DNA of 64,000 bases from Streptomyces alfalfae (GCF_004127445.1 NZ_QEXM01000015.1:1-64000); one strand, 5' to 3'. Shown: positions 1 through 8,934, counted from the stretch's first letter. Notes: generated by a model not told the origin, from the sequence alone. Program-made: numbers and translations.

Positions 1-116
1 CCCCGGGCCCCTTCCGCATGCCCCGACCCTTCCGCCCACCCGGCCCATTCGCGTCCTCGGCGGTCCTAGGTCGAAGGGCTGATCAACTGCGCGGCGCTCC
101 TGCTGTTAGCCTGCAC

Positions 117-133
117 TTGCATATAGGTTGCAA
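117..133. promoter_or_regulatory. Nur (nickel regulator) operator of sodF
   Basis: The sequence TTGCAT-N5-TTGCAA lies 45 bp upstream of the sodF start and fits the Streptomyces Nur box tTGCaa-N5-ttGCAA with one deviating base. In S. coelicolor, Nur bound to nickel represses sodF so that the nickel enzyme SodN is used instead. The site position, just upstream of the SD, would let the repressor block the sodF promoter. Confidence 0.75.
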
Positions 134-177
134 TAAGCGGATGCACTCAGCAGAGCAGCAGTCGGAGGGCTCGCACC

Positions 178-828
178 ATGGCCATTTACACGCTTCCTGA
201 ACTCCCGTACGACTACGCGGCGCTCGAGCCGGTGATCAACCCGCAGATCATCGAGCTGCACCACGACAAGCACCACGCGGCGTACGTGAAGGGCGCGAAC
301 GACACCCTGGAACAGCTGGAGGAGGCGCGCGACAAGGAGACGTGGGGCGCCATCAACGGCCTGGAGAAGAACCTGGCCTTCCACCTCTCCGGCCACATCC
401 TGCACAGCATCTACTGGCACAACATGAACAGCCCCAAGGACGGTGGCGGCGGCGAGCCGCTGGCCGCCGACGGGGTGGGCGAGCTCGCGGACGCGATCAC
501 CGAGTCGTTCGGCTCCTTCGCCAAGTTCAAGGCCCAGCTCACCAAGGCCTCGGCGACCACGCAGGGCTCCGGCTGGGGCGTCCTCGCCTACGAGCCGCTC
601 AGCGGCCGCCTCATCGTCGAGCAGGTCTACGACCACCAGGGCAACGTCGGCCAGGGCTCCACGCCGATCCTGGTCTTCGACGCCTGGGAGCACGCCTTCT
701 ACCTGCAGTACAAGAACCAGAAGGTCGACTTCATCGAGGCCATGTGGCAGGTCGTCAACTGGCAGGACGTGGCCAAGCGCTACGAGGCCGCCAAGCAGCG
801 GGTGAACAGCCTCCTGCTCGCCCCGTGA
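178..828 (+). CDS. sodF: Fe/Mn-family superoxide dismutase (FeZnSOD type)
   Basis: A 216-residue cytoplasmic superoxide dismutase that converts superoxide to oxygen and hydrogen peroxide. The metal ligands are visible as a His in [15 protein letters not shown] near residue 26, a His in [15 protein letters not shown] near residue 80, and the Asp and His of [13 protein letters not shown] near residues 166-171. The length is typical of the family. The ATG at 178 follows a good SD (CGGAGGG). A Nur box upstream implies repression when nickel is available. In S. coelicolor the sodF mRNA is additionally silenced by a small RNA from the sodN 3' UTR; that is family knowledge and not visible here. A strong hairpin closes the gene, so it is probably monocistronic. 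Confidence 0.97.
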   Translation: MAIYTLPELPYDYAALEPVINPQIIELHHDKHHAAYVKGANDTLEQLEEARDKETWGAINGLEKNLAFHLSGHILHSIYWHNMNSPKDGGGGEPLAADGVGELADAITESFGSFAKFKAQLTKASATTQGSGWGVLAYEPLSGRLIVEQVYDHQGNVGQGSTPILVFDAWEHAFYLQYKNQKVDFIEAMWQVVNWQDVAKRYEAAKQRVNSLLLAP

Positions 829-884
829 GAACGTCCCGCCTCGTGATCGTCTTCTCAACTTTCGCCGGGGCGGGCGGATGAGGG

Positions 885-921
885 AAAGGCCCCCGTGAGG
901 ACGTGACTCACGGGGGCCTTT
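885..921. terminator. Bidirectional intrinsic terminator after sodF
   Basis: A perfect 15-bp stem (885-899 with 907-921, outermost AAAGGCC.../...GGCCTTT) with a 7-base loop. It lies 57 bp after the sodF stop and can act on either strand because the stem ends in A and T runs. Confidence 0.85.
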
Positions 922-953
922 CGGTCGCCGGGGTTCCGCGGGAACGTGTCGGC

Positions 954-1160
954 ATGGTGGACGAGAAGCACTGCCCCACATGCCGACAACTGCACCTGTT
1001 CCGCAGGGTCACTCCGGCCGAGGAGGTGCACATCGCCCGGGAAGTGGGTGTCGCGGAGGCCCGCGGCTTCTGGCGCTGCACGAACCCGGGCTGCCTCTGG
1101 GTCCAGCCGTACCACGTGCAAAAGCGGGGCTTCGAGCTGCCGAAGGAGACCTTCGGCTAG
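954..1160 (+). CDS. Small zinc-ribbon protein, function unknown
   Basis: A 68-residue protein with a CPTC pair near residue 7 and a CTNPGC pair near residue 41, which together look like a treble-clef or zinc-ribbon knuckle. I chose ATG 954 because the sequence upstream belongs to the sodF terminator and its translation looks non-coding; the SD is weak (GGGAAC). A GTG-type start at 903 would lie inside the hairpin. It is transcribed in the same direction as sodF but beyond the terminator, and it converges on the DsbA-type gene. I do not recognise a specific function; a structural zinc protein or nucleic-acid-binding mini-protein is possible. Confidence 0.6.
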   Translation: MVDEKHCPTCRQLHLFRRVTPAEEVHIAREVGVAEARGFWRCTNPGCLWVQPYHVQKRGFELPKETFG

Positions 1161-1190
1161 GGCCGGGGCGCCCCTACGGGAGGCGGCCGG

Positions 1191-1832
1191 TCAGTCGAAG
1201 ATCGGGCCCTGCGTCCGGGTGCGCTTGATCTCGTAGAAGCCCGGCGTCGACGCCACGAGCAGCGTGCCGTCCCAGAGCTTGGCGGCGGCCTCGCCCTTGG
1301 GGGCGGGGGTGACCACGGGGCCGAAGAAGGCGACCTGCTCGCCGTCGGCGCCGGGGACCGCGATCACCGGCGTGCCGACCTCCTGGCCCACCTTGTCGAT
1401 GCCCTCCTTGTGGGAGGCGCGCAGCTCGGTGTCGTAGGCGTCGGAATCCATGTGCTCGACGAGGTCGGCGGGCAGACCCACGTCCTTCAGGGCGCCGGCG
1501 ACCGCCTCGCGGGTGGGGCCCTCGCCGCGGTTGTGGAAGCGCGTGCCGAGCGCGGTGTACAGCTCCCCGACGATCTCGTCGCCGTGCTTCTGCTGGGCGG
1601 CGATGACGACGCGGACCGGGCCCCAGGCCTTGGTCTCCAGCATTTCCCGGTATTCCTCGGGCAGCTCGTCGATCTTGTCCTCGTTCAGGACGGCGAGGCT
1701 CATCACGTGCCAGCGGACCTGGACGTCGCGGACCTTCTCCACCTCCAGCATCCAGCGGGACGTCATCCACGCCCAGGGGCACAGGGGGTCGAACCAGAAG
1801 TCGACAGGGGTCTTGCCGGTGTTCTCGGACAT
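1191..1832 (-). CDS. DsbA-fold oxidoreductase, mycothiol-dependent nitroreductase (Rv2466c) family
   Basis: A 213-residue thioredoxin-like DsbA-family protein without a signal peptide, so probably cytoplasmic. The N-terminal FWFDPLCPWAW segment carries the active-site Cys18. The family member Rv2466c has CPWC; here the motif is CPWA (Ala21), so only one thiol is available. That would fit a monothiol, mycothiol-linked reduction mechanism. A cis-Pro segment (VGTPVIAV) follows near residue 144. The start at 1832 has a clear SD (GGGAGAG). The gene is divergent from pepN copy 1, with 184 bp between starts. The family call is good; the actual substrate cannot be read from sequence. Confidence 0.82.
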   Translation of the reverse strand: MSENTGKTPVDFWFDPLCPWAWMTSRWMLEVEKVRDVQVRWHVMSLAVLNEDKIDELPEEYREMLETKAWGPVRVVIAAQQKHGDEIVGELYTALGTRFHNRGEGPTREAVAGALKDVGLPADLVEHMDSDAYDTELRASHKEGIDKVGQEVGTPVIAVPGADGEQVAFFGPVVTPAPKGEAAAKLWDGTLLVASTPGFYEIKRTRTQGPIFD

Positions 1833-1948
1833 GTCTCTCCCTAGGGAATGTGTTCGGCGCCTGGGCAGGGGAACGTCGGGGGCGCACCGGGGCATTCCCG
1901 GATGTCGGCCGCCGACGGCACATGCGAGGATCTAGACATTCGTACGAG

Positions 1949-1980
1949 TCATGCGGCATGCGCGTCATGTGGCATGCGCG
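1949..1980. repeat. 16-bp tandem duplication upstream of pepN copy 1
   Basis: Two adjacent copies of TCATGYGGCATGCGCG (1949-1964 and 1965-1980) differing at one base, followed by a degenerate third start (TCACGC). They sit 37-68 bp before the pepN start codon, in the expected promoter zone. Confidence 0.75.
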
Positions 1981-2016
1981 TCACGCAACCAAGCGAGTCA
2001 CGAAGGAGTGCCGCCC

Positions 2017-4581
2017 GTGCCCGGTGAGAATCTGTCCCGCGACGAGGCCCATGAGAGGGCCGCGCTGCTGTCCGTCGATGGCTACGAGGTCTTCCTCGAC
2101 CTGCGTTCGGCGGTCGGCGAGAGCGGTCAGGAGCCGCGCACGTTCCGGTCGGTGACCACGATCCGCTTCCGCGCCGAGCCGGGCGCCGCGAGCTTCGCGG
2201 ACCTCATCGCGCCGAGCGTCACGGCCCTCTCGCTCAACGGCAGGGACCTCGACCCCGCCGAGGTCTTCGACGGCACCAGGATCGCGCTCGAAGACCTGGC
2301 CGAGGAGAACGAACTGGTGGTGGACGCGCAGTGCGCCTACAGCCGCACCGGCGAGGGCATGCACCGCTTCGTCGACCCGGAGGACGGCGAGGTCTACCTC
2401 TACACCCAGTACGAACCGGCGGACTCCCGCCGTGTCTACGCCAACTTCGAGCAGCCGGACCTGAAGGCTCCCTACCGCTTCCAGGTGCAGGCCCCCGAGG
2501 GCTGGACGGTGTGGTCCAACGGCGTGGGTGAGCTGTCCGACGGCGTCTGGAGGTTCGCCGAGACCAAGCCGATCTCGACGTACATCACGACGGTCGTGGC
2601 GGGCCCCTACCACCACGTCGAGGACCGGTACGAGCGCGTCCTCGCCGACGGCACGCGCCTGGAGATCCCGCTCGGCGCGATGTGCCGCAAGGGCCTCGCC
2701 CCGCACTTCGACGCCGACGACGTCTTCCTGGTGACGAAGCAGGGCCTGGACTTCTTCCACGACAACTTCGACTACCCCTACCCCTTCGGGAAGTACGACC
2801 AGGCCTTCGTGCCGGAGTACAACCTGGGCGCGATGGAGAACCCGGGCCTCGTGACGTTCCGCGAGGAGTTCATCTTCCGCGGCAAGGTCACCCAGGCGTC
2901 GTACGAGCGCCGGGCCAACGTCATCCTCCACGAGATGGCGCACATGTGGTTCGGCGACCTGGTCACCATGCGGTGGTGGGACGACCTGTGGCTCAAGGAG
3001 TCCTTCGCCGACTTCATGGGCTCCTTCTCCATGGTCGAGGCGACGCGCTTCACCAACGGCTGGATCACCTTCGCCAACAACCGCAAGGCCTGGGCCTACC
3101 GCGCCGACCAGCTCCCCTCCACCCACCCGGTCACGGCCGACATCCGCGACCTGGAGGACGCCAAGCTCAACTTCGACGGGATCACGTACGCCAAGGGCGC
3201 CTCGGTGCTCAAGCAGCTCGTGGCGTACGTCGGGCGGGACGCGTTCCTGGAGGGCGCCCGCCGCTACTTCAAGCGCCACGCGTACGGCAACACGGTCCTC
3301 GGCGACCTGCTCTCCGTCCTGGAGGAGACCTCGGGGCGCGACATGGCCGCCTGGTCGCGGTCCTGGCTGCAGACCGCGGGCGTCAACTCCCTGACCCCGC
3401 AGGTCATCCTGAACGCGGAGGGCCGCGTCACCGAGCTGTCCGTGCTCCAGGAGGCCGCCGAGTCCCACCCCGAGCTGCGCCCGCACCGCGTGGCGGTGGG
3501 CCTCTACCGCAGGGCCGCCGGCGGCGCCCTGGAGCGGTACGCCCGCGCGGAGGTCGACGTCGAGGGCCCGCGCACGGTCGTGGCCGAGCTGGCCGGTGAG
3601 CAGGCTCCCGAGCTGGTCCTGGTCAACGACGACGACCTGACCTACTGCAAGATCCGCTTCGACGAGAACTCCCTCGTCACGCTGCGCGAGCACCTCGGCG
3701 ACATCACCGACCCGCTCGCCCGCGCCCTGTGCTGGTCCGCCCTGTGGAGTCTGACGCGGGACGCGCTCATGCCCGCGCGGGACTTCATCGGGCTCGTGCT
3801 GCGCTTCGCGGGCCGGGAGAGCGACATCGGCGTCCTGCAGATGCTGCACGCGTGGACCAACTCCGCCCTCACGCACTACGCCGCGCCCGAGTGGCGCGAG
3901 GAGGGCTCCCGGTCCCTCGCCGAAGGGGCGCTGCGGGAACTGCGGATCGCCGAGCCCGGCAGCCAGCACCAGCTGACGTGGGCCCGCTTCCTCGCCGCGG
4001 TGGCGTCCTCCCCGGCCGACCTCCAGCTGCTCCAGGGCCTGCTCGACGGCACGGCCAAGATCGACGGCCTGGACATCGACCAGGAGATGCGCTGGGCGCT
4101 GCTCGCCCCGCTGGCCGCGCACGGCGCCGCCGACGAGGAGGTCCTCGCGGCGGAGCTGGCCCGCGACGACACCGCCTCCGGCAAGCGGCACCAGGTGCGG
4201 TGCCTGGCCGCCCGTCCCTCGGCGGCCGTCAAGGCACAGGCGTGGGCCTCCGTGGTGGAGTCGAGCGCCCTGTCGAACGCGCTGGTCGAGGCGACGATCT
4301 CCGGGTTCTCGCAGCCGTCGCAGCGGGAGCTCACCGCGCCGTACGTCGCGAAGTACTTCGACGCGATCGAGCGGGTGTGGGCGGAGCGGTCCATCCAGAT
4401 CGGCATGGACGTGGTGCGGGGCCTGTTCCCCCACCTCCAGTCCGACGAGGCGACGCTGGCGGCGGCGGACGCCTGGCTCAGCGCGCACGAGGCCGCGGCC
4501 CCGGCCCTGCGCCGCCTGGTCCTGGAGGCCCGCGACGACCTCGCCCGCTCCCTGCGGGCCCAGGCCTGCGACGCGTCCTAG
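2017..4581 (+). CDS. pepN: Aminopeptidase N, copy 1 (M1 family)
   Basis: An 854-residue M1 zinc aminopeptidase that removes N-terminal amino acids from peptides; no signal peptide, so cytosolic. The substrate-binding GAMEN motif is at residues 271-275. The zinc site HEMAH (His305, His309) and Glu328 in WLKE keeps the canonical 18-residue spacing. The C-terminal half is the helical ERAP1-like domain. The GTG at 2017 follows GGAG with 8-bp spacing, and the resulting start (VPGENLSRDEA) matches the second copy at 20851. The zinc-helix region reads TMRWWDDLWLKES where copy 2 and most relatives have TMEWWNDLWLNES, so pocket chemistry may differ. Confidence 0.95.
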   Translation: MPGENLSRDEAHERAALLSVDGYEVFLDLRSAVGESGQEPRTFRSVTTIRFRAEPGAASFADLIAPSVTALSLNGRDLDPAEVFDGTRIALEDLAEENELVVDAQCAYSRTGEGMHRFVDPEDGEVYLYTQYEPADSRRVYANFEQPDLKAPYRFQVQAPEGWTVWSNGVGELSDGVWRFAETKPISTYITTVVAGPYHHVEDRYERVLADGTRLEIPLGAMCRKGLAPHFDADDVFLVTKQGLDFFHDNFDYPYPFGKYDQAFVPEYNLGAMENPGLVTFREEFIFRGKVTQASYERRANVILHEMAHMWFGDLVTMRWWDDLWLKESFADFMGSFSMVEATRFTNGWITFANNRKAWAYRADQLPSTHPVTADIRDLEDAKLNFDGITYAKGASVLKQLVAYVGRDAFLEGARRYFKRHAYGNTVLGDLLSVLEETSGRDMAAWSRSWLQTAGVNSLTPQVILNAEGRVTELSVLQEAAESHPELRPHRVAVGLYRRAAGGALERYARAEVDVEGPRTVVAELAGEQAPELVLVNDDDLTYCKIRFDENSLVTLREHLGDITDPLARALCWSALWSLTRDALMPARDFIGLVLRFAGRESDIGVLQMLHAWTNSALTHYAAPEWREEGSRSLAEGALRELRIAEPGSQHQLTWARFLAAVASSPADLQLLQGLLDGTAKIDGLDIDQEMRWALLAPLAAHGAADEEVLAAELARDDTASGKRHQVRCLAARPSAAVKAQAWASVVESSALSNALVEATISGFSQPSQRELTAPYVAKYFDAIERVWAERSIQIGMDVVRGLFPHLQSDEATLAAADAWLSAHEAAAPALRRLVLEARDDLARSLRAQACDAS

Positions 4582-4791
4582 GCCGCGTCCGGCCCCGTCC
4601 CCGGGCGTCCCGCGTCTCCAGCGCGGGGTCACCCGGGGGCGGCCCGGGGAGCCTCGGGACCCCTGGACACCTGTCCTAACCGAGGGACCACGCGCAGGTG
4701 AATCGCGGTGCCGGGAGTTTTCTCCGCGGGCCCGGGGGCCAGAGATCATCGGTGGTCGAACGCCCGTGCTTTAGGGCAGAGTTGTCCGGGT

Positions 4792-4821
4792 TTGACGACG
4801 GACGTGTAACAGCGGTTAGGG
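4792..4821 (+). promoter_or_regulatory. Putative sigma-HrdB-type promoter
   Basis: TTGACG (4792-4797) is followed after 18 bp by TTAGGG (4816-4821). The expected transcription start lies just before the SD (GGAAAGGGA, 4831-4839) of the gene at 4851. The -10 element is a weak match. Confidence 0.4.
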
Positions 4822-4850
4822 AGCCGCCCCGGAAAGGGAACGACCCGGGC

Positions 4851-5906
4851 ATGAACCACGAAACCCCGCTCTCCCCCCTCCCCCTCCAGCACCTCACGGA
4901 CGCCCGCCCCCGCGTCATGAGCGCCGCCCAGCTCCGCACGCACGGCGTCTCCACCGCCGACGCCGGCGCGCACTGCCTCCCCGGCGGCCCCTGGCGGCAA
5001 CTCCTGCCCGGCGTGTGGCTCCTGCACCCGGGCCCGCCGACCAGCGAGGAACGGCTGCACGGCGCCCTGTTGTACGCGGGGCGCCCACCGGTCCGCCAGG
5101 CGAAAGCCGTGCCCGCGCAGCCCGGCGCGGGCGAGCCCCACGCTTCGTACGCCGACGCGATGGTCACCGGCCTCGCCGCCCTCGCCCTGCACCGCTTCAC
5201 CTCCGCTCCCCCGCTGCTCTCGCTCGACCGCGTCGACATCCTGGTGCCCCGCACGCGCCGCCTGCGGTCCGTGGGCTTCGCCCGGCTCGTGCGCAGCGCC
5301 GCGATGCCGACCACCCAGCAGATCGCCGGGTTCCCGGTGGCGCCGGTGCCGCGCGCCCTCGCCGACGCGGTGGCCCAGCTCGTCGACGCGGGCGCCGTGC
5401 GCCGGCTGCTCACCGAGGCGGTGCGCGGCGGCCACTGCGAACCGGTGGCCGTGGTCCGCGAGTTGCGCAACGCCCGGCTGCTGTCCCTGCCGCACGTCGT
5501 GGACGCCGTCGACTCGCTGCTCGCCGAGGGGCGCGCCATCGCCGAGGACCGGCTGTACCGCATGGTCGCCGAGCACGGCCTGCCCGCGCCCCTGTGGAAC
5601 GTGGACCTCCGGCTTCCGGGCGGCCCGCGGCTCGGCAGCGTCGACGCCTACTGGCCCGACCAGGCCGTCGCCGTGGAGCTGGACACCCGCGCGCCCCGGC
5701 AGGGCCTGCGGCACGACGACGACGCCCTGTGGTCGGCGTACGCACGCAAGCGCGAGCACCTGGAGCGGCTCGGCATCACGGTCGTCCACCTCACCGGGCA
5801 GAAGCTCAGGGACGCCCTCGACCAGCAGGCCACGGTCGTCCGTACCGCCCTGATGGCGTCGCACGACCGGGACCCGGCGGCGTATGTCGTGGTGCTCCCC
5901 CGTTAG
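4851..5906 (+). CDS. AbiEi-like N-terminal domain plus restriction-endonuclease-like C-terminal domain
   Basis: A 351-residue cytoplasmic protein. Residues ~20-60 (MSAAQLRTHGVS..., WRQLLPGVWLLHPG) resemble the winged-helix 'AbiEi antitoxin' N-terminal domain. The C-terminus (~240-335; LGSVDAYWPD, VAVELD, ERLGITVVHL) resembles DUF559/VSR-type nuclease folds, where an acidic D...ExD set forms the active site. Such stand-alone proteins are common and multicopy in actinomycetes and generally have no adjacent toxin. ATG 4851 has a good SD. No partner gene follows: the next gene is convergent and its stop is only 9 bp away. I know no demonstrated function for the family. Confidence 0.7.
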   Translation: MNHETPLSPLPLQHLTDARPRVMSAAQLRTHGVSTADAGAHCLPGGPWRQLLPGVWLLHPGPPTSEERLHGALLYAGRPPVRQAKAVPAQPGAGEPHASYADAMVTGLAALALHRFTSAPPLLSLDRVDILVPRTRRLRSVGFARLVRSAAMPTTQQIAGFPVAPVPRALADAVAQLVDAGAVRRLLTEAVRGGHCEPVAVVRELRNARLLSLPHVVDAVDSLLAEGRAIAEDRLYRMVAEHGLPAPLWNVDLRLPGGPRLGSVDAYWPDQAVAVELDTRAPRQGLRHDDDALWSAYARKREHLERLGITVVHLTGQKLRDALDQQATVVRTALMASHDRDPAAYVVVLPR

Positions 5907-5915
5907 CGGCCCGTG

Positions 5916-7082
5916 CTACCGGTCGCCGCAGAACTCGGCGTCGACGACGGCCCCCGCGTCTCCGCCAGGGCCGTTGAAGTTGAGCGCCAGCGCATGGCGG
6001 CCGTCCGCCGTCGCCACGGCCAGGGACGACGAGCCGTGGATACCGCCGTCATGCCCCCACACCACCGTGCCGCAGGAGGTGGGGAAGGGTGCGATGCCGA
6101 GCCCGTAGCGCCCTTCGGGCCGGTTCGCGTCCCTCGGCACGGTGGTCTTCATCTCCGCGAGCTGCTTCTTCGGCAGGAGCTTTCCGCGCAGCAGGGCCGA
6201 GTAGAAGCGGTTCAGGTCGGCCGAGTCGGAGATCATCTCCCCCGCCGCCCCCGCCACGGACGGGTTGAGCCGTGTCACGTCGTGGTTCTTGGCGCCCGGC
6301 TCGTCGGACAGCCGGGTGTAGGCCCTGGAGCTGGGCTTCGGCAGGTCCGGCCGGACACCGGGGACACTGGTGCCGCGCAGCCCGAGCGGCTCGATGACGC
6401 GCTCCTTGATCTGCTCCGCGTAGGGCGTGCCCGTGACCTTCTCGATGATCATCGCAGCGATGACGTAATTGGTGTTGGAGTACTTCCAGCCCTTGCCGGG
6501 AGCGAAGTCCGGCTCGTGGCGCATGGCGAGGGCGACCTGCTGCTCCGGGGTCCAGGTGTCGTAGCGGTGGGCGAGGAACGCCTCGCCGAAGACTCTCCGC
6601 TGGAACCACGGGTCGGCCGTCACGTTGTAGATGCCGCTGGTGTGGTTCAGGAGCTGGCGCACGGTGATCCGGTCACCGTCGTGACCGTGCCCCTCCACGA
6701 CCCCGGGCAGCCAGCGCCCCACCGTGTCGTCGAGGTCGAGCGCGCCCTCCGCCTCCAGTTGCAGCACGACCGTGGCCACGAACGTCTTGGTGACGCTGCC
6801 GATCCGGTAGTGGTCCTGGCTGCCGCGCGGGCGCTGCCGGGTCAGGTCGCCGAGTCCCGCCGCGGAGTCCCAATCGCCGTGCCGGTCCCTGACCTGCACG
6901 GTCACGCCCGGGGCGTCCGCGTCGAGCGCGGCCTCCATCGCGCGCTGCGTCGCCCGGTGCCGGTCGCCGCCGCCCTGCCCGCCCCCGGGCCCCGCCGCGA
7001 GTGCCGGCGCCGCGAGCACCCCCGCCGCCACCGTCACGGCTGCCGCTGCCGCCACTGACGTCCATGTCCTGCGCACGGTCAT
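5916..7082 (-). CDS. Secreted serine hydrolase, class C beta-lactamase / D-Ala-D-Ala carboxypeptidase family
   Basis: A 388-residue exported protein with a Sec signal peptide (MTVRRTW then a hydrophobic stretch ending around Ala30). The active-site tetrad SVTK is at residues 96-99, the YSN motif at 201-203, and the third box is HDG inside VVWGHDGGIHG near residue 355 rather than KTG. Class C-like esterases and DD-peptidases use such H-x-G variants. The role is probably peptidoglycan trimming or ester/amide hydrolysis outside the cell; beta-lactam resistance cannot be inferred. ATG 7082 follows GGGAGGGA. It lies downstream of the metallophosphoesterase on the same strand, 88 bp away. Confidence 0.88.
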   Translation of the reverse strand: MTVRRTWTSVAAAAAVTVAAGVLAAPALAAGPGGGQGGGDRHRATQRAMEAALDADAPGVTVQVRDRHGDWDSAAGLGDLTRQRPRGSQDHYRIGSVTKTFVATVVLQLEAEGALDLDDTVGRWLPGVVEGHGHDGDRITVRQLLNHTSGIYNVTADPWFQRRVFGEAFLAHRYDTWTPEQQVALAMRHEPDFAPGKGWKYSNTNYVIAAMIIEKVTGTPYAEQIKERVIEPLGLRGTSVPGVRPDLPKPSSRAYTRLSDEPGAKNHDVTRLNPSVAGAAGEMISDSADLNRFYSALLRGKLLPKKQLAEMKTTVPRDANRPEGRYGLGIAPFPTSCGTVVWGHDGGIHGSSSLAVATADGRHALALNFNGPGGDAGAVVDAEFCGDR

Positions 7083-7170
7083 GTGCCGTCCCTCCCGTTG
7101 TCTGATCATCGGCCCGAAGGACCCGCGGGCTCCCGGCGAGGTTGAGCGGGGCACGAGGGTTGAGCCGAAA

Positions 7171-8934
7171 TCAGCCCTTCCGCAGGATCAGCTCCGTGTT
7201 CCTGTCGCCCGCCTCCCCGCCGAGCGCGGGCTTCGCGCCGGGGGCGTTGAAGGACAGTTCGCGGTACAGCGCGGCCAGGCCGGTCTGGGAGAGGTCGGCG
7301 AAGTCCGTGCGGTGCGGGGCCGCGGACTCGATGAGCGTGGTGAACAGGGAGACCGTGCCGTCGTGGTTGTCGGTCAGCTCCACCACCCGCGCGAGCTGCG
7401 GGAAGTCGATGTGCGACGCGGTGGAGACCTCCCAGAAGGAGCCGTGGGCGGTCCGGTGCGGGGTGATCGCGTTCTTGTGGCTGTGCCCGTTGACCCAGGC
7501 GAGGACCGAACGGTGCCGGCCGAGCAGCGAGACGATCTCGTCGCCGCCGTGCCGCGCCTCGGCGGGCCGCGACGGGTCCTGGCGGAGGTTGCGCATGGTC
7601 CGGCTGGTGTGGTGGCTGAAGACGACGACGTACGAAGGGCCGCCGGCCCGCCGCTCGTTGGCCGCCAGCTCACGCTCCAGCCAGCGCAGCTGCCGGGTGC
7701 CCAGGGAGCCCTCGTAGTGCCCGGCCGGGTCGGTGCTGTCCAGGCTGATGCCGAGCACGTCGTCGCTGACGCGGAAGGAGTAGTACTGGGTGTCCGCCGC
7801 CAGGTTCTCCTCGGTGTAGCCGTGGCCGACGGGGCCCGCGCCCCGGTGGGCGGGGTCCAGATGCGCCCTGACGTACTCGGCCGGGGTGAAGGGCGCACGT
7901 GACGCGTCCGGCGTGACCGAACGCATGCGCCGCGCCTCGGACTCCAGCAGCTCCTTGAACCGGGCCCCCTTGGGATCGCGCCCCTTCTTCACCGCCTTCC
8001 ACAGGGCGGCGCCCCGCGTCTCGTCGAGGGACATCAGTTTCTTGCCGCCGACGGCGAAGTCGGTGAGGTACGGGTCCCTGGGCGCCCAGCAGCCGCCGGG
8101 CAGCGCGTCGTGGTTGCCGACGGTGGAGTACCAGGGCAGGGCGAGGCCCGGGCTGTTGACCGCGCGGATCGCCGCGTCGAGGAAGCCGTGCAGCCGCGGG
8201 AAGCCGAGGCTCTTGTCGGCGTCGCGCAGGGCGTCGTCGGGGTGCCAGTACAGCGGGAGGCCGCTGGCCTGCACGCCCTCGTAGCGGCGCGGGTCGCCGG
8301 TGTTGGGGGTGATGCGGCCGCCGCTCATGACCTTGAGGTACCAGTCGAGTTCGGCGCGGGAGTTGTTGTCGGTGTTGTCGCCGGTCGTCACGACGCAGTG
8401 CAGGGGGCCGCCGGTGGCGGGCGCGCCGCGCAGGGCGTTGACGCGTTCGACCAGGGAGACGGCCCCGGCCACCGAGAGGGACTCGTGCGGCCGCCACGCG
8501 CTCGCGGTCTGCGCCCGCAGGTACTCGTACCGCAGCGGGTGCTGTACGTCGACCAGGTGCAGGTCGGTGAACTGCACGAACGCGGCGAGCGCGGTCCTCC
8601 GCTCCTCGCGCCCCGCCTTGGCCGCCGCGAGGTCCCCGCGCACGACGCGACGCCAGGCGGGCCCGTCGCCGAGCCGCCGGTAGCCGGAAGAGCCGCGCGG
8701 GGCGGCGACGGTGAGCAGGGTGGTGCCGCCCTTGTAGGGCGCGAGGGGCGCGGCGGGCGCCTGCCGTGAGCGCGCCACGGCGGTGCGGCCCAGGGGCGCC
8801 GCGTTGCCGGAGTCCGCGCCGGGGCCGAGGGTGTGGCCGATGCCCGCGGAGAGCGCGACGGCTCCGGTGGCGGCGAGGAGGGCGCGGCGGTCGATGCCGG
8901 CGGCTGCGGTGGCGACGGTGCGTGTGCGCGGCAT
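7171..8934 (-). CDS. Exported metallophosphoesterase (TIGR03767-type)
   Basis: A 587-residue calcineurin-like phosphoesterase. The N-terminus has twin arginines before a hydrophobic segment (IDRRALLAATGAVALSAG, residues ~20-40), which suggests Tat export. The di-metal motifs appear in order: FTDLHL, TTGDNTDNN, GNHDALPG, SHHTSRT and NGHSHKN. They resemble the actinobacterial TIGR03767 (PPA1498) family. Substrate is unknown; phosphodiesters or phosphomonoesters outside the cell are likely. ATG 8934 has an SD (GGGGAGA). The 246 bp upstream holds several GTTCAC/GGTCAC half-sites that may make it part of the phosphate regulon. Confidence 0.87.
   Translation of the reverse strand: MPRTRTVATAAAGIDRRALLAATGAVALSAGIGHTLGPGADSGNAAPLGRTAVARSRQAPAAPLAPYKGGTTLLTVAAPRGSSGYRRLGDGPAWRRVVRGDLAAAKAGREERRTALAAFVQFTDLHLVDVQHPLRYEYLRAQTASAWRPHESLSVAGAVSLVERVNALRGAPATGGPLHCVVTTGDNTDNNSRAELDWYLKVMSGGRITPNTGDPRRYEGVQASGLPLYWHPDDALRDADKSLGFPRLHGFLDAAIRAVNSPGLALPWYSTVGNHDALPGGCWAPRDPYLTDFAVGGKKLMSLDETRGAALWKAVKKGRDPKGARFKELLESEARRMRSVTPDASRAPFTPAEYVRAHLDPAHRGAGPVGHGYTEENLAADTQYYSFRVSDDVLGISLDSTDPAGHYEGSLGTRQLRWLERELAANERRAGGPSYVVVFSHHTSRTMRNLRQDPSRPAEARHGGDEIVSLLGRHRSVLAWVNGHSHKNAITPHRTAHGSFWEVSTASHIDFPQLARVVELTDNHDGTVSLFTTLIESAAPHRTDFADLSQTGLAALYRELSFNAPGAKPALGGEAGDRNTELILRKG

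Noticed and set aside
18..200. 60-codon frame before sodF
   Set aside because: Overlaps the Nur box, promoter and SD of sodF; no SD of its own.
903..953. Upstream extension of the small zinc-ribbon protein
   Set aside because: The extra residues would be encoded by the terminator stem and following low-quality sequence.
1981..4749. 922-codon open frame antisense to pepN copy 1
   Set aside because: Shadow frame of a strongly supported gene; translation lacks any recognisable domain.
5916..7082. True beta-lactamase
   Set aside because: SVTK and YSN are present, but the third box is HDG and overall similarity is to DD-peptidase/esterase-like serine hydrolases.
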